A stretch of DNA of 64,000 nucleotides, from assembly GCA_020845635.1 (NCBI GenBank), contig JADLFI010000018.1, forward strand, positions 124,001-188,000. The letters are read 5' to 3'. A program made the position numbers and the translations under genes. The DNA is from Bacteroidia bacterium. Lineage in GTDB: Bacteria; Bacteroidota; Bacteroidia; UBA4408. How positions within the stretch are numbered: the stretch's first letter is position 1; every line of letters begins with the position of its first letter. This document shows, piece by piece, positions 42,736 to 51,472 of the stretch. The notes under the pieces were generated by a model that worked only from the letters and a program-made list of their open reading frames with translations, had not been told where the DNA came from and did not search any database.

Positions 42736-43638
42736 TTAATTGGCTCTAATCTTCTCAAATTTAGAAGTATTTCCCGGATCTATGGTGATTAATAATGGGG
42801 CCAATTTATTTTTAACTTCAGGGGTAGCTACTGAGAAAATATTTACAATTTCATCAGCTTTGGCTAAAAAGAATAATTGCATTAAAAATGATCCCATTTG
42901 TAGATTGTGAACTTTCATTAATCCTTCAAGGGCATCGGCAATATTTTTACGAGCCAGTTCAACATCTTTAGTCATTAAATCTAAACCCATCCGGTGATAG
43001 TTGTACATGCACATTCGCAGTGCTTTAAAATTGGGGTTCGACAGGTTTTCAGCAATCCAATATCTGTTTTTTGAACCTTCAAAAGCTTTCCATCCTTTAT
43101 CGGGGGCGTTTTGTGCATTATTTACAATAGTTTGTGCTTTTTGATAAAATGGTGTTCCACCTTCAGGACTAAAAGAATCGTAATCAAGACCAATGATGAT
43201 ATAAGCATAAAAGGCTAAAACAGAGGTTAAGTTGTTAGTGTAGGTGTTTTCATTAAATTCAAATGGTTGAAAAGGGGTATATTTAAATGCAAAATCATTG
43301 TCCTGATAATTGATTAGATTAGAAAAGTATGAACTTTTATACACCGGTCTGCGTGATTGAACTATAATGTTTGCCTCAAATTCATCAACCGAATTTCTCT
43401 TGGTAACATTAATCGTTAAATTGCACTCTATTCTTTCTTCCTCTTTAAAATTATCGTTTGTCCAACGGGTATTATTCATAAACTCTTTGATAGATGTTTC
43501 AAGAGTTTCAAATATATTTTTATCGGTACCTTGTATGGCCGGACTCAGCACTTTTACACTACAGTTAAGCTCTTGAGCCCATGAAGTGCTATGAACAAAT
43601 GCTAAAAATATTATTAATAAAATTAATCTGTTTCTCAT
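42736..43638 (-). CDS. porD: DUF4835 family protein, PorD-like
   Basis: A 300-residue exported protein with a signal peptide ending WAQ. It begins ELNCSVKVLSPAIQGTDKNI and contains VQSRRPVYKSSYFSNLINYQD, FAYIIIGLDYDSFSPEGGTPFYQKAQ and MQLFFLAKADEIVNIFS, the conserved blocks of DUF4835. The family includes PorD, required for type IX secretion in Porphyromonas. It is likely outer-membrane associated. A perfect -7 element lies just upstream. Confidence 0.85.
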   Translation of the reverse strand: MRNRLILLIIFLAFVHSTSWAQELNCSVKVLSPAIQGTDKNIFETLETSIKEFMNNTRWTNDNFKEEERIECNLTINVTKRNSVDEFEANIIVQSRRPVYKSSYFSNLINYQDNDFAFKYTPFQPFEFNENTYTNNLTSVLAFYAYIIIGLDYDSFSPEGGTPFYQKAQTIVNNAQNAPDKGWKAFEGSKNRYWIAENLSNPNFKALRMCMYNYHRMGLDLMTKDVELARKNIADALEGLMKVHNLQMGSFLMQLFFLAKADEIVNIFSVATPEVKNKLAPLLITIDPGNTSKFEKIRAN

Positions 43639-43645
43639 AAACCCA

Positions 43646-43653
43646 CAAAATTA
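43646..43653 (-). promoter_or_regulatory. -7 element of the porD unit
   Basis: TAATTTTG on the minus strand, eight bases before the ATG at 43638. If it is used, the mRNA would be nearly leaderless. Confidence 0.45.
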
Positions 43654-44017
43654 ATATACAAAACGCAAAAAGAAAATATATATTCTGTTTCTGTCATTTA
43701 TTTTTCTTAATTCCTCATTTTTTAGATGATTTAAATTTAGCTTAGCGATTAGGAAACACTAACATTTATACTAAAAAAACTTAAAATATTACTTACCATG
43801 GTATAAAATTATTAATCCAATTCTTTGCTTAGAGAAATTACATATTACTTATATATAATTAATTGTCAATGCATTAATATGTATTATGTGATGACTTAAA
43901 AGTGGCTTATTAAAACTAATATATAAATCAAATAAAATCTTGCGGTTTAATATATTTTTTATTTTCTAAATCAATTCAAAAAGTTAACTTTGCACTCCTT
44001 ATAATTATCCAAGAACT
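43654..44017. other. Divergent intergenic region, porD and prs
   Basis: About 360 AT-rich bases without a coding frame. They hold the prs -7 element near the right end. Nothing else is recognised. Confidence 0.4.
43985..43992 (+). promoter_or_regulatory. -7 element of prs
   Basis: TAACTTTG, a perfect TAnnTTTG match 25 bases before the ATG at 44018. Confidence 0.65.
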
Positions 44018-44959
44018 ATGGAATCACCGGTAAAAATATTTTCAGGAACAGGGTCAATGTACCTTTCCAAAAAAATTGCCCAAAGTTATGGGCAAGATTT
44101 AGGAAATATGACTGTTTCCAGATTTAGTGATGGAGAAATGCAACCTTCGTTTGAGGAGACAGTTCGCGGAGCTGATGTTTTTATTATACAAAGCACTTTT
44201 CCACCGGCTGATAATTTATTTGAATTATTATTAATGATAGATGCTGCAAAAAGGGCATCAGCCAATCAAATAATTGCTGTTATTCCATACTTTGGTTATG
44301 CACGGCAAGATAGGAAAGATCAACCACGCGTTGCTATTGGAGCCAAGTTAGTGGCAAACTTATTAAGCTCGGCAGGTATAACTCGTATTATCACTATGGA
44401 TTTACATGCTGATCAAATACAAGGGTTCTTTGATGTTCCGGTAGATCACTTATTTGCCTCAAGTATTTTTGTTCCATATATCAAATCATTAAATCTACCC
44501 AACCTAACTATGGCTTCGCCTGATATGGGAGGTTCAAAACGCACAAATGCTTATGCCAAGTATTTGAATTGTGATATGGTAATTTGTTATAAGCAGCGCA
44601 AAGTAGCCAATAAGATTGAAAACATGACTTTGATTGGTGATGTTGAAGGGAAAGATATAGTATTGGTTGATGATATTGTTGATACAGCAGGTACTTTAAC
44701 CAAAGCCTCAGATATGATGATGGAAAAAGGAGCCAACAGTGTAAGAGCTGTTTGTACACATCCTATTTTGTCGGGAAAAGCTTATGAGGCCATTGAAAAT
44801 TCAAAAATTAAAGAATTGATTGTTACCGATACTATTCCTTTGAGAAAAGATATACAATCAAGTAAAATTAAAGTTTTATCAGTTGCCGACATGTTTGCAG
44901 ATGTATTTAAAAGGGTTCATAACTTTGAGTCTATAAGTTCATATTTTTTAATTTCATAA
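44018..44959 (+). CDS. prs: Ribose-phosphate pyrophosphokinase
   Basis: A 313-residue class I PRPP synthetase that makes phosphoribosyl pyrophosphate from ribose 5-phosphate and ATP for nucleotide, histidine and tryptophan synthesis. Key motifs are SRFSDGEMQPSFEETVRGADVF, PYFGYARQDRKDQPRVAIGAKL (ATP loop), MDLHADQIQGFF (metal) and VLVDDIVDTAGTLTKA (PRPP loop). It is a normal-length cytosolic enzyme. L25 follows 93 bases downstream, a frequent pairing in bacteria. Confidence 0.96.
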   Translation: MESPVKIFSGTGSMYLSKKIAQSYGQDLGNMTVSRFSDGEMQPSFEETVRGADVFIIQSTFPPADNLFELLLMIDAAKRASANQIIAVIPYFGYARQDRKDQPRVAIGAKLVANLLSSAGITRIITMDLHADQIQGFFDVPVDHLFASSIFVPYIKSLNLPNLTMASPDMGGSKRTNAYAKYLNCDMVICYKQRKVANKIENMTLIGDVEGKDIVLVDDIVDTAGTLTKASDMMMEKGANSVRAVCTHPILSGKAYEAIENSKIKELIVTDTIPLRKDIQSSKIKVLSVADMFADVFKRVHNFESISSYFLIS

Positions 44960-45052
44960 TAGAATTTCCCGCCTATAATTTTAATATAAATCATTCGGAA
45001 ATAGCAATAAAGCGGGGATTGCGAAAACCGAAACAAAAAACAAATAAATCAA

Positions 45053-45634
45053 ATGAAATCAGTATCTATTAGCGGTTCGTTAAGAGCGAACGTAGGGAAA
45101 AAAGATGCAAAAGCTTTACGTGGACAAGGTATGGTACCTTGCGTATTGTACGGTGGGCAAGAACAAAAAATATTTCAGGTAAAATACAACGATTTGCTAC
45201 CGTTGGTTTATACCCCTGAAGTATTAACTGTTGAACTAAATATTGACGGTAAAAAAATTAATGCTTTAATGCAAGAAATACAGTTTCATCCTGTTAATGA
45301 CAGAATTATTCACATTGATTTTTTAGAAATATTCGATAACAAGCCTGTAGTTATTGATATACCTGTTACTACCGAAGGAAACTCTATTGGGGTTAGAGCC
45401 GGTGGTAAATTAGTATTAAATGTCAGAAAACTTAAAGTAAGAGGCTTGCCGGGTAATCTTCCTGATAAAATTTCTATCAACATCGACAATCTTGATTTAG
45501 GAGGAGTTATTAGAGTTTCAGAAGTTCAAGTAAAAGATTTGGAATTGCTAGATACACCTAATATGGTTATTGTTGCTGTAAAAGCAACCCGTAATACTGC
45601 TGGTGCAGATGCCAAAGCACCGGCAAAAAAATAA
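45053..45634 (+). CDS. rplY: 50S ribosomal protein L25, CTC type
   Basis: A 193-residue protein that binds 5S rRNA. The N-terminal L25 domain includes GQGMVPCVLYGGQEQKIFQV and VNDRIIHIDFLEIF. The C-terminal TL5/CTC domain includes GVRAGGKLVLNVRKLKVRGLPGNLPDKI and VAVKATR. It ends in a lysine-rich tail. A terminator follows. Confidence 0.95.
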   Translation: MKSVSISGSLRANVGKKDAKALRGQGMVPCVLYGGQEQKIFQVKYNDLLPLVYTPEVLTVELNIDGKKINALMQEIQFHPVNDRIIHIDFLEIFDNKPVVIDIPVTTEGNSIGVRAGGKLVLNVRKLKVRGLPGNLPDKISINIDNLDLGGVIRVSEVQVKDLELLDTPNMVIVAVKATRNTAGADAKAPAKK

Positions 45635-45657
45635 ATTAGAGAGCTTTTCTATTGCCC

Positions 45658-45687
45658 AAAAAGACTGCCTTACAGGCGGTCTTTTTT
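45658..45687 (+). terminator. Rho-independent terminator after L25
   Basis: AAAAAGACTGCC (45658-45669) pairs with GGCGGTCTTTTT (45675-45686), with one G-T pair and a 5-base loop. The T tract follows. Confidence 0.88.
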
Positions 45688-46248
45688 ATTATATAATAAA
45701 CTTAACAATATGGTGCACTGTCATTACACCTCCATAAGTTTTACATCTCAAACTCTGTTTATTATTGGTTAATTAGAGAATCGGTATCTTACACTTTAAA
45801 ATATGTAGTATCTATGTGCAAGGGCTTGTTTAATTTGGATTTTTAACTTAGGGTATTCATTTTCATTAGTTTAGATTGTTTGCCATGACTTGTCGGTTTA
45901 TTGCCGGGTGTTGCTTGTATAGGCATATTAAGAAATACTTATTGCTTATTTCATCAGGAAAATATTAACAAATTTGAAAACCATGATACCAATTTGGAAT
46001 AAATTATAGAATTGTTATTTTTCACAGGGTTAAATCGAGGGTTTATAAATATTTTATTAATAAATTTACAAACTATAATAAATTAATTGTTTATTGTAAG
46101 TTGCAATATTTTAGACAATTGCATAATTATTGTAGATAAATAACTATATTATTAACAATAAAATTGTGTAGAATTAAAAAAATAATCAATTATTTTTTTC
46201 TTTTTGACGAAAGATTTTTATACATTTGCGACCAAAATTATTTAGCCG
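45688..46248. other. Long intergenic region before the PID-CTERM gene
   Basis: About 560 AT-rich bases. I see no frame with coding character, no tRNA and no clear repeat. The only feature is the promoter at the right end. Confidence 0.4.
46203..46228 (+). promoter_or_regulatory. Promoter of the PID-CTERM/exosortase unit
   Basis: TTTG at 46203-46206 and a perfect -7 TACATTTG at 46221-46228. The 14-base spacer is shorter than the usual 17-23, so the -33 match may be fortuitous. Transcription would start about 14 bases before the ATG. Confidence 0.55.
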
Positions 46249-46485
46249 ATGAAAAAGAATGTATTATTGGGATTATTAACGATTGCCTTATTGGTGTTAG
46301 CGTCTGCTGACTTATTTGCTGCCGGACCTCCTATAGTTGCTCCTCCTCCTCCTCCAGGCGGTGGTGGACCTCCATGTTGGCCTCCTCCATGTGTTCCTAT
46401 AGATGGTGGAATTGGTTTATTGTTTGCTGCCGGATTAGCTTTGGGAGGCAGAAAGCTTATTAAGTCAACCAAAAAAGAAGAATAG
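46249..46485 (+). CDS. PID-CTERM sorting-domain protein, likely exosortase substrate
   Basis: A 78-residue exported protein. It has a signal peptide (MKKNVLLGLLTIALLVLASA), then a Pro/Gly-rich stretch (PPPPPGGGG) with two Cys. The C-terminal tripartite tail is Pro-Ile-Asp at residues 50-52, a hydrophobic helix GGIGLLFAAGLALGG and a basic end RKLIKSTKKEE. This matches the PID-CTERM signal described for Bacteroidota proteins next to exosortase X. It would be cleaved or processed at the motif in the membrane. It lies 16 bases before the exosortase gene. What the mature 50-residue peptide does is unknown. Confidence 0.8.
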   Translation: MKKNVLLGLLTIALLVLASADLFAAGPPIVAPPPPPGGGGPPCWPPPCVPIDGGIGLLFAAGLALGGRKLIKSTKKEE

Positions 46486-46501
46486 TCAGTTTCCTTTACG
46501 G

Positions 46502-47062
46502 ATGTTAAAATACATAACAGAAAACAAAATTCTGTTTTTCTTTATTAAAGCCTTCGGGCTTTATTTGTTTTGGTATATTCTGTACGATTTATGGTTACAT
46601 CCCAATAGTAATATTGATAATATAGTTGCAGAAAACCTTGCATTTTGGAGTTCTTTAGTAATAAAAGCCATAGGATTCTTGCCTATTGACACACATGCTG
46701 TAAGTACAGAAAATGTTACAGTTATTGGCATTGACGGAACCCACGGATTATGGGTAGGCGACCCTTGTAATGGAATAACTTTGTTTGCTTTGTTTGTCGG
46801 CTTTATAATAGCCTATCCCGGAAAAGTCGTCAATAAACTATGGTTTATCCCTTTGGGAATGATAGCCATTCATATACTTAATATTTTACGAATTGTTGGT
46901 TTAAGTTTGGTGGTATATTATGCTCCTGAAAGTTTGGCTTTTAATCATACTTATACTTTTACAATTATTGTTTACAGCTTTGTTTTTTCGCTTTGGATAC
47001 TTTGGGCTAATAAAATATCCTACTATTCATTTCAGAAAAAGCAAAACAATACAAAGTATTAA
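46502..47062 (+). CDS. xrtX: Exosortase X, membrane transpeptidase-like protein
   Basis: A 186-residue inner-membrane protein with about six hydrophobic helices. The exosortase catalytic residues are present: Cys89 in GDPCNGI, Arg130 in ILNILRIVGL and His149 in FNHTYTF. The family recognises a C-terminal PEP/PID-CTERM-like signal and transfers the protein to another molecule. The adjacent PID-CTERM gene supplies the likely substrate and the following gene the usual partner. The name exosortase X is from remembered family context. Confidence 0.85.
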   Translation: MLKYITENKILFFFIKAFGLYLFWYILYDLWLHPNSNIDNIVAENLAFWSSLVIKAIGFLPIDTHAVSTENVTVIGIDGTHGLWVGDPCNGITLFALFVGFIIAYPGKVVNKLWFIPLGMIAIHILNILRIVGLSLVVYYAPESLAFNHTYTFTIIVYSFVFSLWILWANKISYYSFQKKQNNTKY

Positions 47063-47065
47063 AAT

Positions 47066-47545
47066 ATGAAATTTAAGGCTAAAGAAATTTTATTTATCCT
47101 TATTATCATTATAGCATTTGTGATAGCCGGCTTTTTGCGCGATGCTATTTTTATGAGCATTAACAGTCAACTGTATAAGCTATATTTTAAAAACTACGAT
47201 TATACTCTTCCTTCTTGGCTTAGTTACTTTGATAGTTGGCCTTATATGAAATTGTATTATTTCAAATACTGGCTTACTGCCGGATTTATACTCCTCTATT
47301 TTCTTCTTTCCATACTTTCGCTGCGTTTGGTTGTAGGTAGTTACTCAAAAAGTAAATGGGTAATTTATGCTTACGGAATAATTATTTTCCTTTCTATACT
47401 TACTTATATGGGCGGGTATTTTCTAAATAACTTTCCAAAAGGTTTTTTATTTACTAGAAATATGATAGGTTTACTTCAGTCTCCTTTTATTACTATGGTT
47501 GTTATACCGGCTTTAAAACTTGAAGAAAATAAGTCTTTGAAATAA
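47066..47545 (+). CDS. Exosortase-associated membrane protein
   Basis: A 159-residue protein with four hydrophobic helices, starting three bases after the exosortase. It has the conserved pattern of a first helix with REF-like charge (GFLRDAIFMSINSQLY), a YFKYWLT motif before the second helix, and a helical hairpin. This resembles the XrtX/XrtF-associated proteins of Bacteroidota. The function is unknown, but it is always found beside the exosortase. Confidence 0.75.
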   Translation: MKFKAKEILFILIIIIAFVIAGFLRDAIFMSINSQLYKLYFKNYDYTLPSWLSYFDSWPYMKLYYFKYWLTAGFILLYFLLSILSLRLVVGSYSKSKWVIYAYGIIIFLSILTYMGGYFLNNFPKGFLFTRNMIGLLQSPFITMVVIPALKLEENKSLK

Positions 47546-47579
47546 TTGTTAAGTGGTTTCCAAATCCACATTTTCGCTT

Positions 47580-47587
47580 TATATTTG
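47580..47587 (+). promoter_or_regulatory. -7 element of gldA
   Basis: A perfect TATATTTG match. Transcription would begin near 47594, so the gldA start must lie downstream of it. This supports the TTG at 47606. Confidence 0.6.
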
Positions 47588-47605
47588 ACCTTAAATACAA
47601 AGCTG

Positions 47606-48511
47606 TTGTCTATAGAAGTCTTAAATATTAGTAAATATTACCAAGCGCAAAAAGCTTTAGATAAGGTAAGTTTTTCGGTTAACAAAGGTTCAATTACCGG
47701 TTTTTTGGGGCCAAATGGAGCCGGGAAATCAACCATGATGAAAATATTAACTTGTTTTCTTCCTCAGAGTGAAGGTACTGCCAAGGTTTGCGGATTTGAT
47801 ATTTACGAGAATCCCTTTGAAGTACGTAAATGTGTAGGCTACTTACCCGAACATAATCCTTTGTATTTGGATATGTATGTTAAGGAATATTTGTCGTTTG
47901 CTGCATCAGTATATAAAATAAAGAATGTAAACCAAAAAGTTAAGGAAATGATTGAGATTACCGGTTTACAAATTGAACAAAATAAAAAAATAGGAGCTTT
48001 ATCTAAGGGATACAGGCAACGTGTGGGTTTAGCGCAAGCTCTAATTCATAATCCCGAGGTTTTAATATTAGATGAACCAACAACAGGTTTAGACCCTAAC
48101 CAGTTGATAGAAATAAGAAATTTGATTAAAGAATTGGGGAAGGAGAAAACGGTTTTGTTTTCAACACATATTTTGCAAGAAGTAAAGGCTGTTTGTGACA
48201 ATATTATTATTATCAATAAAGGAAAAATAGTTGCCAATAGCGATGCTAAAACTTTACAAACAAGCAATAAAAATCAATCCATATTATTATTGGAGTTGGA
48301 AAGAGAGATTTCGCTACAACAACTTCAAGAAATTAGTGGGGTTATTGCTGTTAAAAATGTAGGCACAAGGCGGTGGCACATAGCTTTTAATAAAGACAAA
48401 GATATTAGACAAGCTCTTATGCAACTGGCCTTAAGTAATAGTAATACCATTTTGTCTATGAAAATTGAGGAAGACAGCCTGGAGGAAATTTTTCAGAAAC
48501 TAACTACCTAA
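47606..48511 (+). CDS. gldA: Gliding-motility ABC transporter ATP-binding protein GldA
   Basis: A 301-residue ATPase with Walker A GPNGAGKST, signature LSKGYRQRVGLAQAL, Walker B VLILDEPTTGLD and the H-loop in FSTHILQEV. The start SIEVLNISKYYQAQKALDKVSF and the C-terminal SLEEIFQKLT match GldA, which works with GldF and GldG in gliding or the linked secretion system. gldF and gldG are not in the window. I chose the TTG at 47606, which gives M-SIEV as in the family. Upstream residues in the open frame look non-coding and include the promoter. Confidence 0.85.
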   Translation: MSIEVLNISKYYQAQKALDKVSFSVNKGSITGFLGPNGAGKSTMMKILTCFLPQSEGTAKVCGFDIYENPFEVRKCVGYLPEHNPLYLDMYVKEYLSFAASVYKIKNVNQKVKEMIEITGLQIEQNKKIGALSKGYRQRVGLAQALIHNPEVLILDEPTTGLDPNQLIEIRNLIKELGKEKTVLFSTHILQEVKAVCDNIIIINKGKIVANSDAKTLQTSNKNQSILLLELEREISLQQLQEISGVIAVKNVGTRRWHIAFNKDKDIRQALMQLALSNSNTILSMKIEEDSLEEIFQKLTT

Positions 48512-48576
48512 ATAATAAGAAATTATGAAAAAGGCTATAGAATTTTATATCTATAGTATTATTCAAGTAAAATTAT

Positions 48577-48584
48577 TATCTTCG
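48577..48584 (+). promoter_or_regulatory. Putative -7 element of metK
   Basis: TATCTTCG, one mismatch to TAnnTTTG, 42 bases before the metK ATG. I saw no SAM-riboswitch-like structure in the 115 bases between gldA and metK. Confidence 0.4.
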
Positions 48585-48626
48585 CAAACTAATTTTAAAA
48601 AATATTAATAATCAAAATTATAAAAC

Positions 48627-49907
48627 ATGTCATATTTATTTACCTCCGAATCTGTATCTGAAGGACATCCTGATAAAGTAGCCGATCAAATATCTGATGC
48701 TATTATTGATGCTTTTTTAACTCACGACAGCAATGCTAAAGTAGCGTGCGAAACATTTGTAACTACCGGATTAGTGGTTATAGGTGGTGAAATCAAATGC
48801 AATAATATAGCCAAATATAGTGTAGATGTACAGGGTATTGCCCGTGATGTAATTAACCGTATTGGATATAACAAATCTCAATATCAGTTTGATGCTGTAA
48901 GTTGCGGTATTTTAAATGCACTTCATGAGCAATCATCAGATATAAACCAAGGAGTAGAAAGAGGCAAAGAAGAAGAACAAGGTGCCGGTGATCAAGGTAT
49001 GATGTTTGGCTATGCCAGTCGCGAAACTGATAATTATATGCCTTTACCATTAGAGCTTTCGCACTTATTATTAAAAGAGTTGAGTGCTATTCGCAAAGAA
49101 GGTAAGAAAATGAAATATTTGCGTCCTGATGCAAAATCGCAGGTAACTATTCAGTATTCTGATAAAGGGAAGCCTGAAAAAATTGAAACTATTGTTATAT
49201 CAACCCAACATGATGATTTTGATACAGATGATAAAATGTTGGCAAAAATTAAAGAAGATATACTTACTATATTAATACCACGAGTAAAAAAATTATTACC
49301 TACACGTATTAAAAAATTATTTGGAGATGATATAAAATATCATATCAACCCAACAGGTAAGTTTGTTATTGGCGGGCCACATGGTGATACAGGCCTAACA
49401 GGTCGTAAGATTATTGTTGATACTTATGGTGGTCGTGGTGCTCACGGTGGTGGTGCTTTCTCAGGGAAAGATTCTTCAAAAGTTGACAGAAGTGCTGCTT
49501 ATGCTACACGACATATTGCTAAGAACCTTGTTGCGGCAGGTATTTGCGATGAAGTATTAGTTCAGGTAGCCTATGCAATTGGGGTTGCTCAGCCGGTGGG
49601 ATTATATATTAACACATACAATACCGGAAAGGCTAAAAATGAAGAAGGTAGAAAACTAACCGATGGAGAAATTGCAGAAAAAGTTTCTAAAGTTTTTGAT
49701 ATGCGTCCGAGTGCTATTGTAAAACGATTTGGTTTAAAGAACCCTATTTATAGTCAAACTGCTGCCTACGGACACATGGGGCGCACACCGGGCAGGGTAA
49801 ATGTAAACGGAAAAGAGTACGAAACCTTTGGATGGGAAAAGTTAGATTATGTTGACACTTTGAAAAAAGAATTTAAAATAGCTGAAAGAACAGCTGAACT
49901 TGCATAG
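48627..49907 (+). CDS. metK: S-adenosylmethionine synthetase
   Basis: A 426-residue cytosolic enzyme that makes SAM from methionine and ATP. The N-terminus [21 protein letters not shown], the [12 protein letters not shown] motif, the glycine-rich [21 protein letters not shown] and [19 protein letters not shown] all fit. It is complete and followed by a strong terminator. Confidence 0.97.
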   Translation: MSYLFTSESVSEGHPDKVADQISDAIIDAFLTHDSNAKVACETFVTTGLVVIGGEIKCNNIAKYSVDVQGIARDVINRIGYNKSQYQFDAVSCGILNALHEQSSDINQGVERGKEEEQGAGDQGMMFGYASRETDNYMPLPLELSHLLLKELSAIRKEGKKMKYLRPDAKSQVTIQYSDKGKPEKIETIVISTQHDDFDTDDKMLAKIKEDILTILIPRVKKLLPTRIKKLFGDDIKYHINPTGKFVIGGPHGDTGLTGRKIIVDTYGGRGAHGGGAFSGKDSSKVDRSAAYATRHIAKNLVAAGICDEVLVQVAYAIGVAQPVGLYINTYNTGKAKNEEGRKLTDGEIAEKVSKVFDMRPSAIVKRFGLKNPIYSQTAAYGHMGRTPGRVNVNGKEYETFGWEKLDYVDTLKKEFKIAERTAELA

Positions 49908-49920
49908 TATAAAAACCAAT

Positions 49921-49962
49921 AATAAATAGAGCGTATCGTACTCTCGATACGCTCTATTTATT
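49921..49962 (+). terminator. Strong terminator hairpin after metK
   Basis: An 18-bp perfect stem (49921-49938 with 49945-49962) and a 6-base loop. The stem starts with AATAAATAGAGCGTATCG. The T tract is short, but the stem itself ends in TATTTATT. Confidence 0.85.
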
Positions 49963-50206
49963 TTGTATTAAACCACTAATATCAAGGGTGTAATTTTTAT
50001 AGATTCTATTTGTGGGTATTGGTCTTTAAAAACAGTTTATTCATATTTATATTTACCTAATTGTATCCCAAATTCAGTTTATAAAACTGTAACGGTATCA
50101 ATACTTTCAAAATTTATTTTTACAAATTGTAGTTGTTTTCTTTAAATTTTAGAATTAATATTGTCAGAACAATTATTTATAATCTTTGGACAGCTTTAGT
50201 TAATCA
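49963..50206. other. Intergenic region before the SpoIIE phosphatase
   Basis: About 245 AT-rich bases with no coding frame. A TAATCTTTG stretch near 50183-50191 is close to, but not exactly, the promoter consensus. Confidence 0.35.
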
Positions 50207-51466
50207 ATGAAAAAAGAGTATATAAAATCGGGAGAAGAATCTGTTAAAGAGAATAAACGAAAGCATATTGCCAATATTAAACTCAACTCATTATTGGATG
50301 TCACTAAAGCAATAAATAACAACTTACCTACCGAAAGCTTATTAAACATATATCAAAATATTCTCACTAACGAATTAAACATAGGGAGAATAGCCCTATA
50401 TACTTACAATACAACAGGATGGCACTGTGAGCTTACCTACGGGTTAGAAAGCGAGAAGCTAGAAATTAAAATTGAATCAGATTTATTGAAGTTTAAGGAA
50501 ATTACTGAGGTTAATGTTGTTTCCTTTTCAGGCATCTCATCTATTGAAACTTTTGACATAATCATTCCTGTGTTTCATAAAAACCAGCCTCTGGCATATT
50601 TATTAATTGGTGATATTGATGAACATAAAATTGAGATTAGTCCCACCATTAAGCATTTACCTTTTGTACAAACCCTTACAAATATAATCATAGTAGCCAT
50701 TGAAAATAAAAGGTTGGCACGTGAATTTTTATTGCAAGCAGCCTCACGCAAAGAGTTAGAGTTGGGCAGCGAGATGCAGGCAATGCTTTTCCCTGATAAG
50801 CTGCCCGATGATAATAATCTTAATATACATGCTTATTACCAACCTCACCAACAGGTTGGGGGCGACTATTATGATTACATAAAGCTAAATGAGAATGAAA
50901 TTGCTTTTTGTGTAGCCGATGTTTCGGGGAAGGGTGTTAGCGCTGCCTTATTAATGGCGAACTTTCAGGCTAACTTACGAGCTTTGTTTAAACATTACAC
51001 CTCATTAACCGAAATACTGCATGAGTTAAACAACTTGGTTTTTGAGAATGCCAAAGGCGAAAAATTTATTACTCTATTTTTAGCAAAATATAATATTGTT
51101 ACTCGCATGCTGACCTATATCAATGCAGGGCATAACCCACCATTGATGTTGTGTAATAATACTATTTTGCAGTTGAGTACCGGAAGTATTGGTTTAGGCA
51201 TGTTTAGCGAGATTCCTAAAGTTAGAGAAGGAGTTCTGCATATTTCTCCTCAAACAGTAATGGTTTGCTACACTGATGGTCTTGTAGAGCAAAATAACGA
51301 AATGGGTGAAGATTTTGGATTAGAAAGACTACAGAAAGTTATTTTGAAAAAGCAAAGTTTAGAGATGAAAAAACTGAATACTGCTATATTGACAACCCTT
51401 GATAAATTTAGACAAGAATTGGCTTATGTTGATGATATAGCCTTGTTTAGTTGCCGTTTTCTGTAA
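50207..51466 (+). CDS. GAF-domain PP2C/SpoIIE-family phosphatase
   Basis: A 419-residue cytoplasmic protein. Residues about 25-185 form a GAF-like sensor with KLNSLLDVTKAINNNLPTES at its start. The C-terminal 230 residues are a SpoIIE/RsbU serine-threonine phosphatase domain, starting GSEMQAMLFPDKLPDD and including metal-binding VGGDYYDYI, FCVADVSGKGVSAALLMA, NAGHNPPLML, CYTDGLVEQ and DDIALFSC. Such proteins dephosphorylate anti-anti-sigma factors in partner-switching or cyclic-nucleotide-linked signalling. No kinase or STAS partner is nearby. Confidence 0.9.
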   Translation: MKKEYIKSGEESVKENKRKHIANIKLNSLLDVTKAINNNLPTESLLNIYQNILTNELNIGRIALYTYNTTGWHCELTYGLESEKLEIKIESDLLKFKEITEVNVVSFSGISSIETFDIIIPVFHKNQPLAYLLIGDIDEHKIEISPTIKHLPFVQTLTNIIIVAIENKRLAREFLLQAASRKELELGSEMQAMLFPDKLPDDNNLNIHAYYQPHQQVGGDYYDYIKLNENEIAFCVADVSGKGVSAALLMANFQANLRALFKHYTSLTEILHELNNLVFENAKGEKFITLFLAKYNIVTRMLTYINAGHNPPLMLCNNTILQLSTGSIGLGMFSEIPKVREGVLHISPQTVMVCYTDGLVEQNNEMGEDFGLERLQKVILKKQSLEMKKLNTAILTTLDKFRQELAYVDDIALFSCRFL

Positions 51467-51472
51467 CAATTA

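Noticed and set aside
48512-48626. SAM riboswitch upstream of metK
   Set aside because: Only about 115 AT-rich bases are available and I see no multi-stem structure or terminator.
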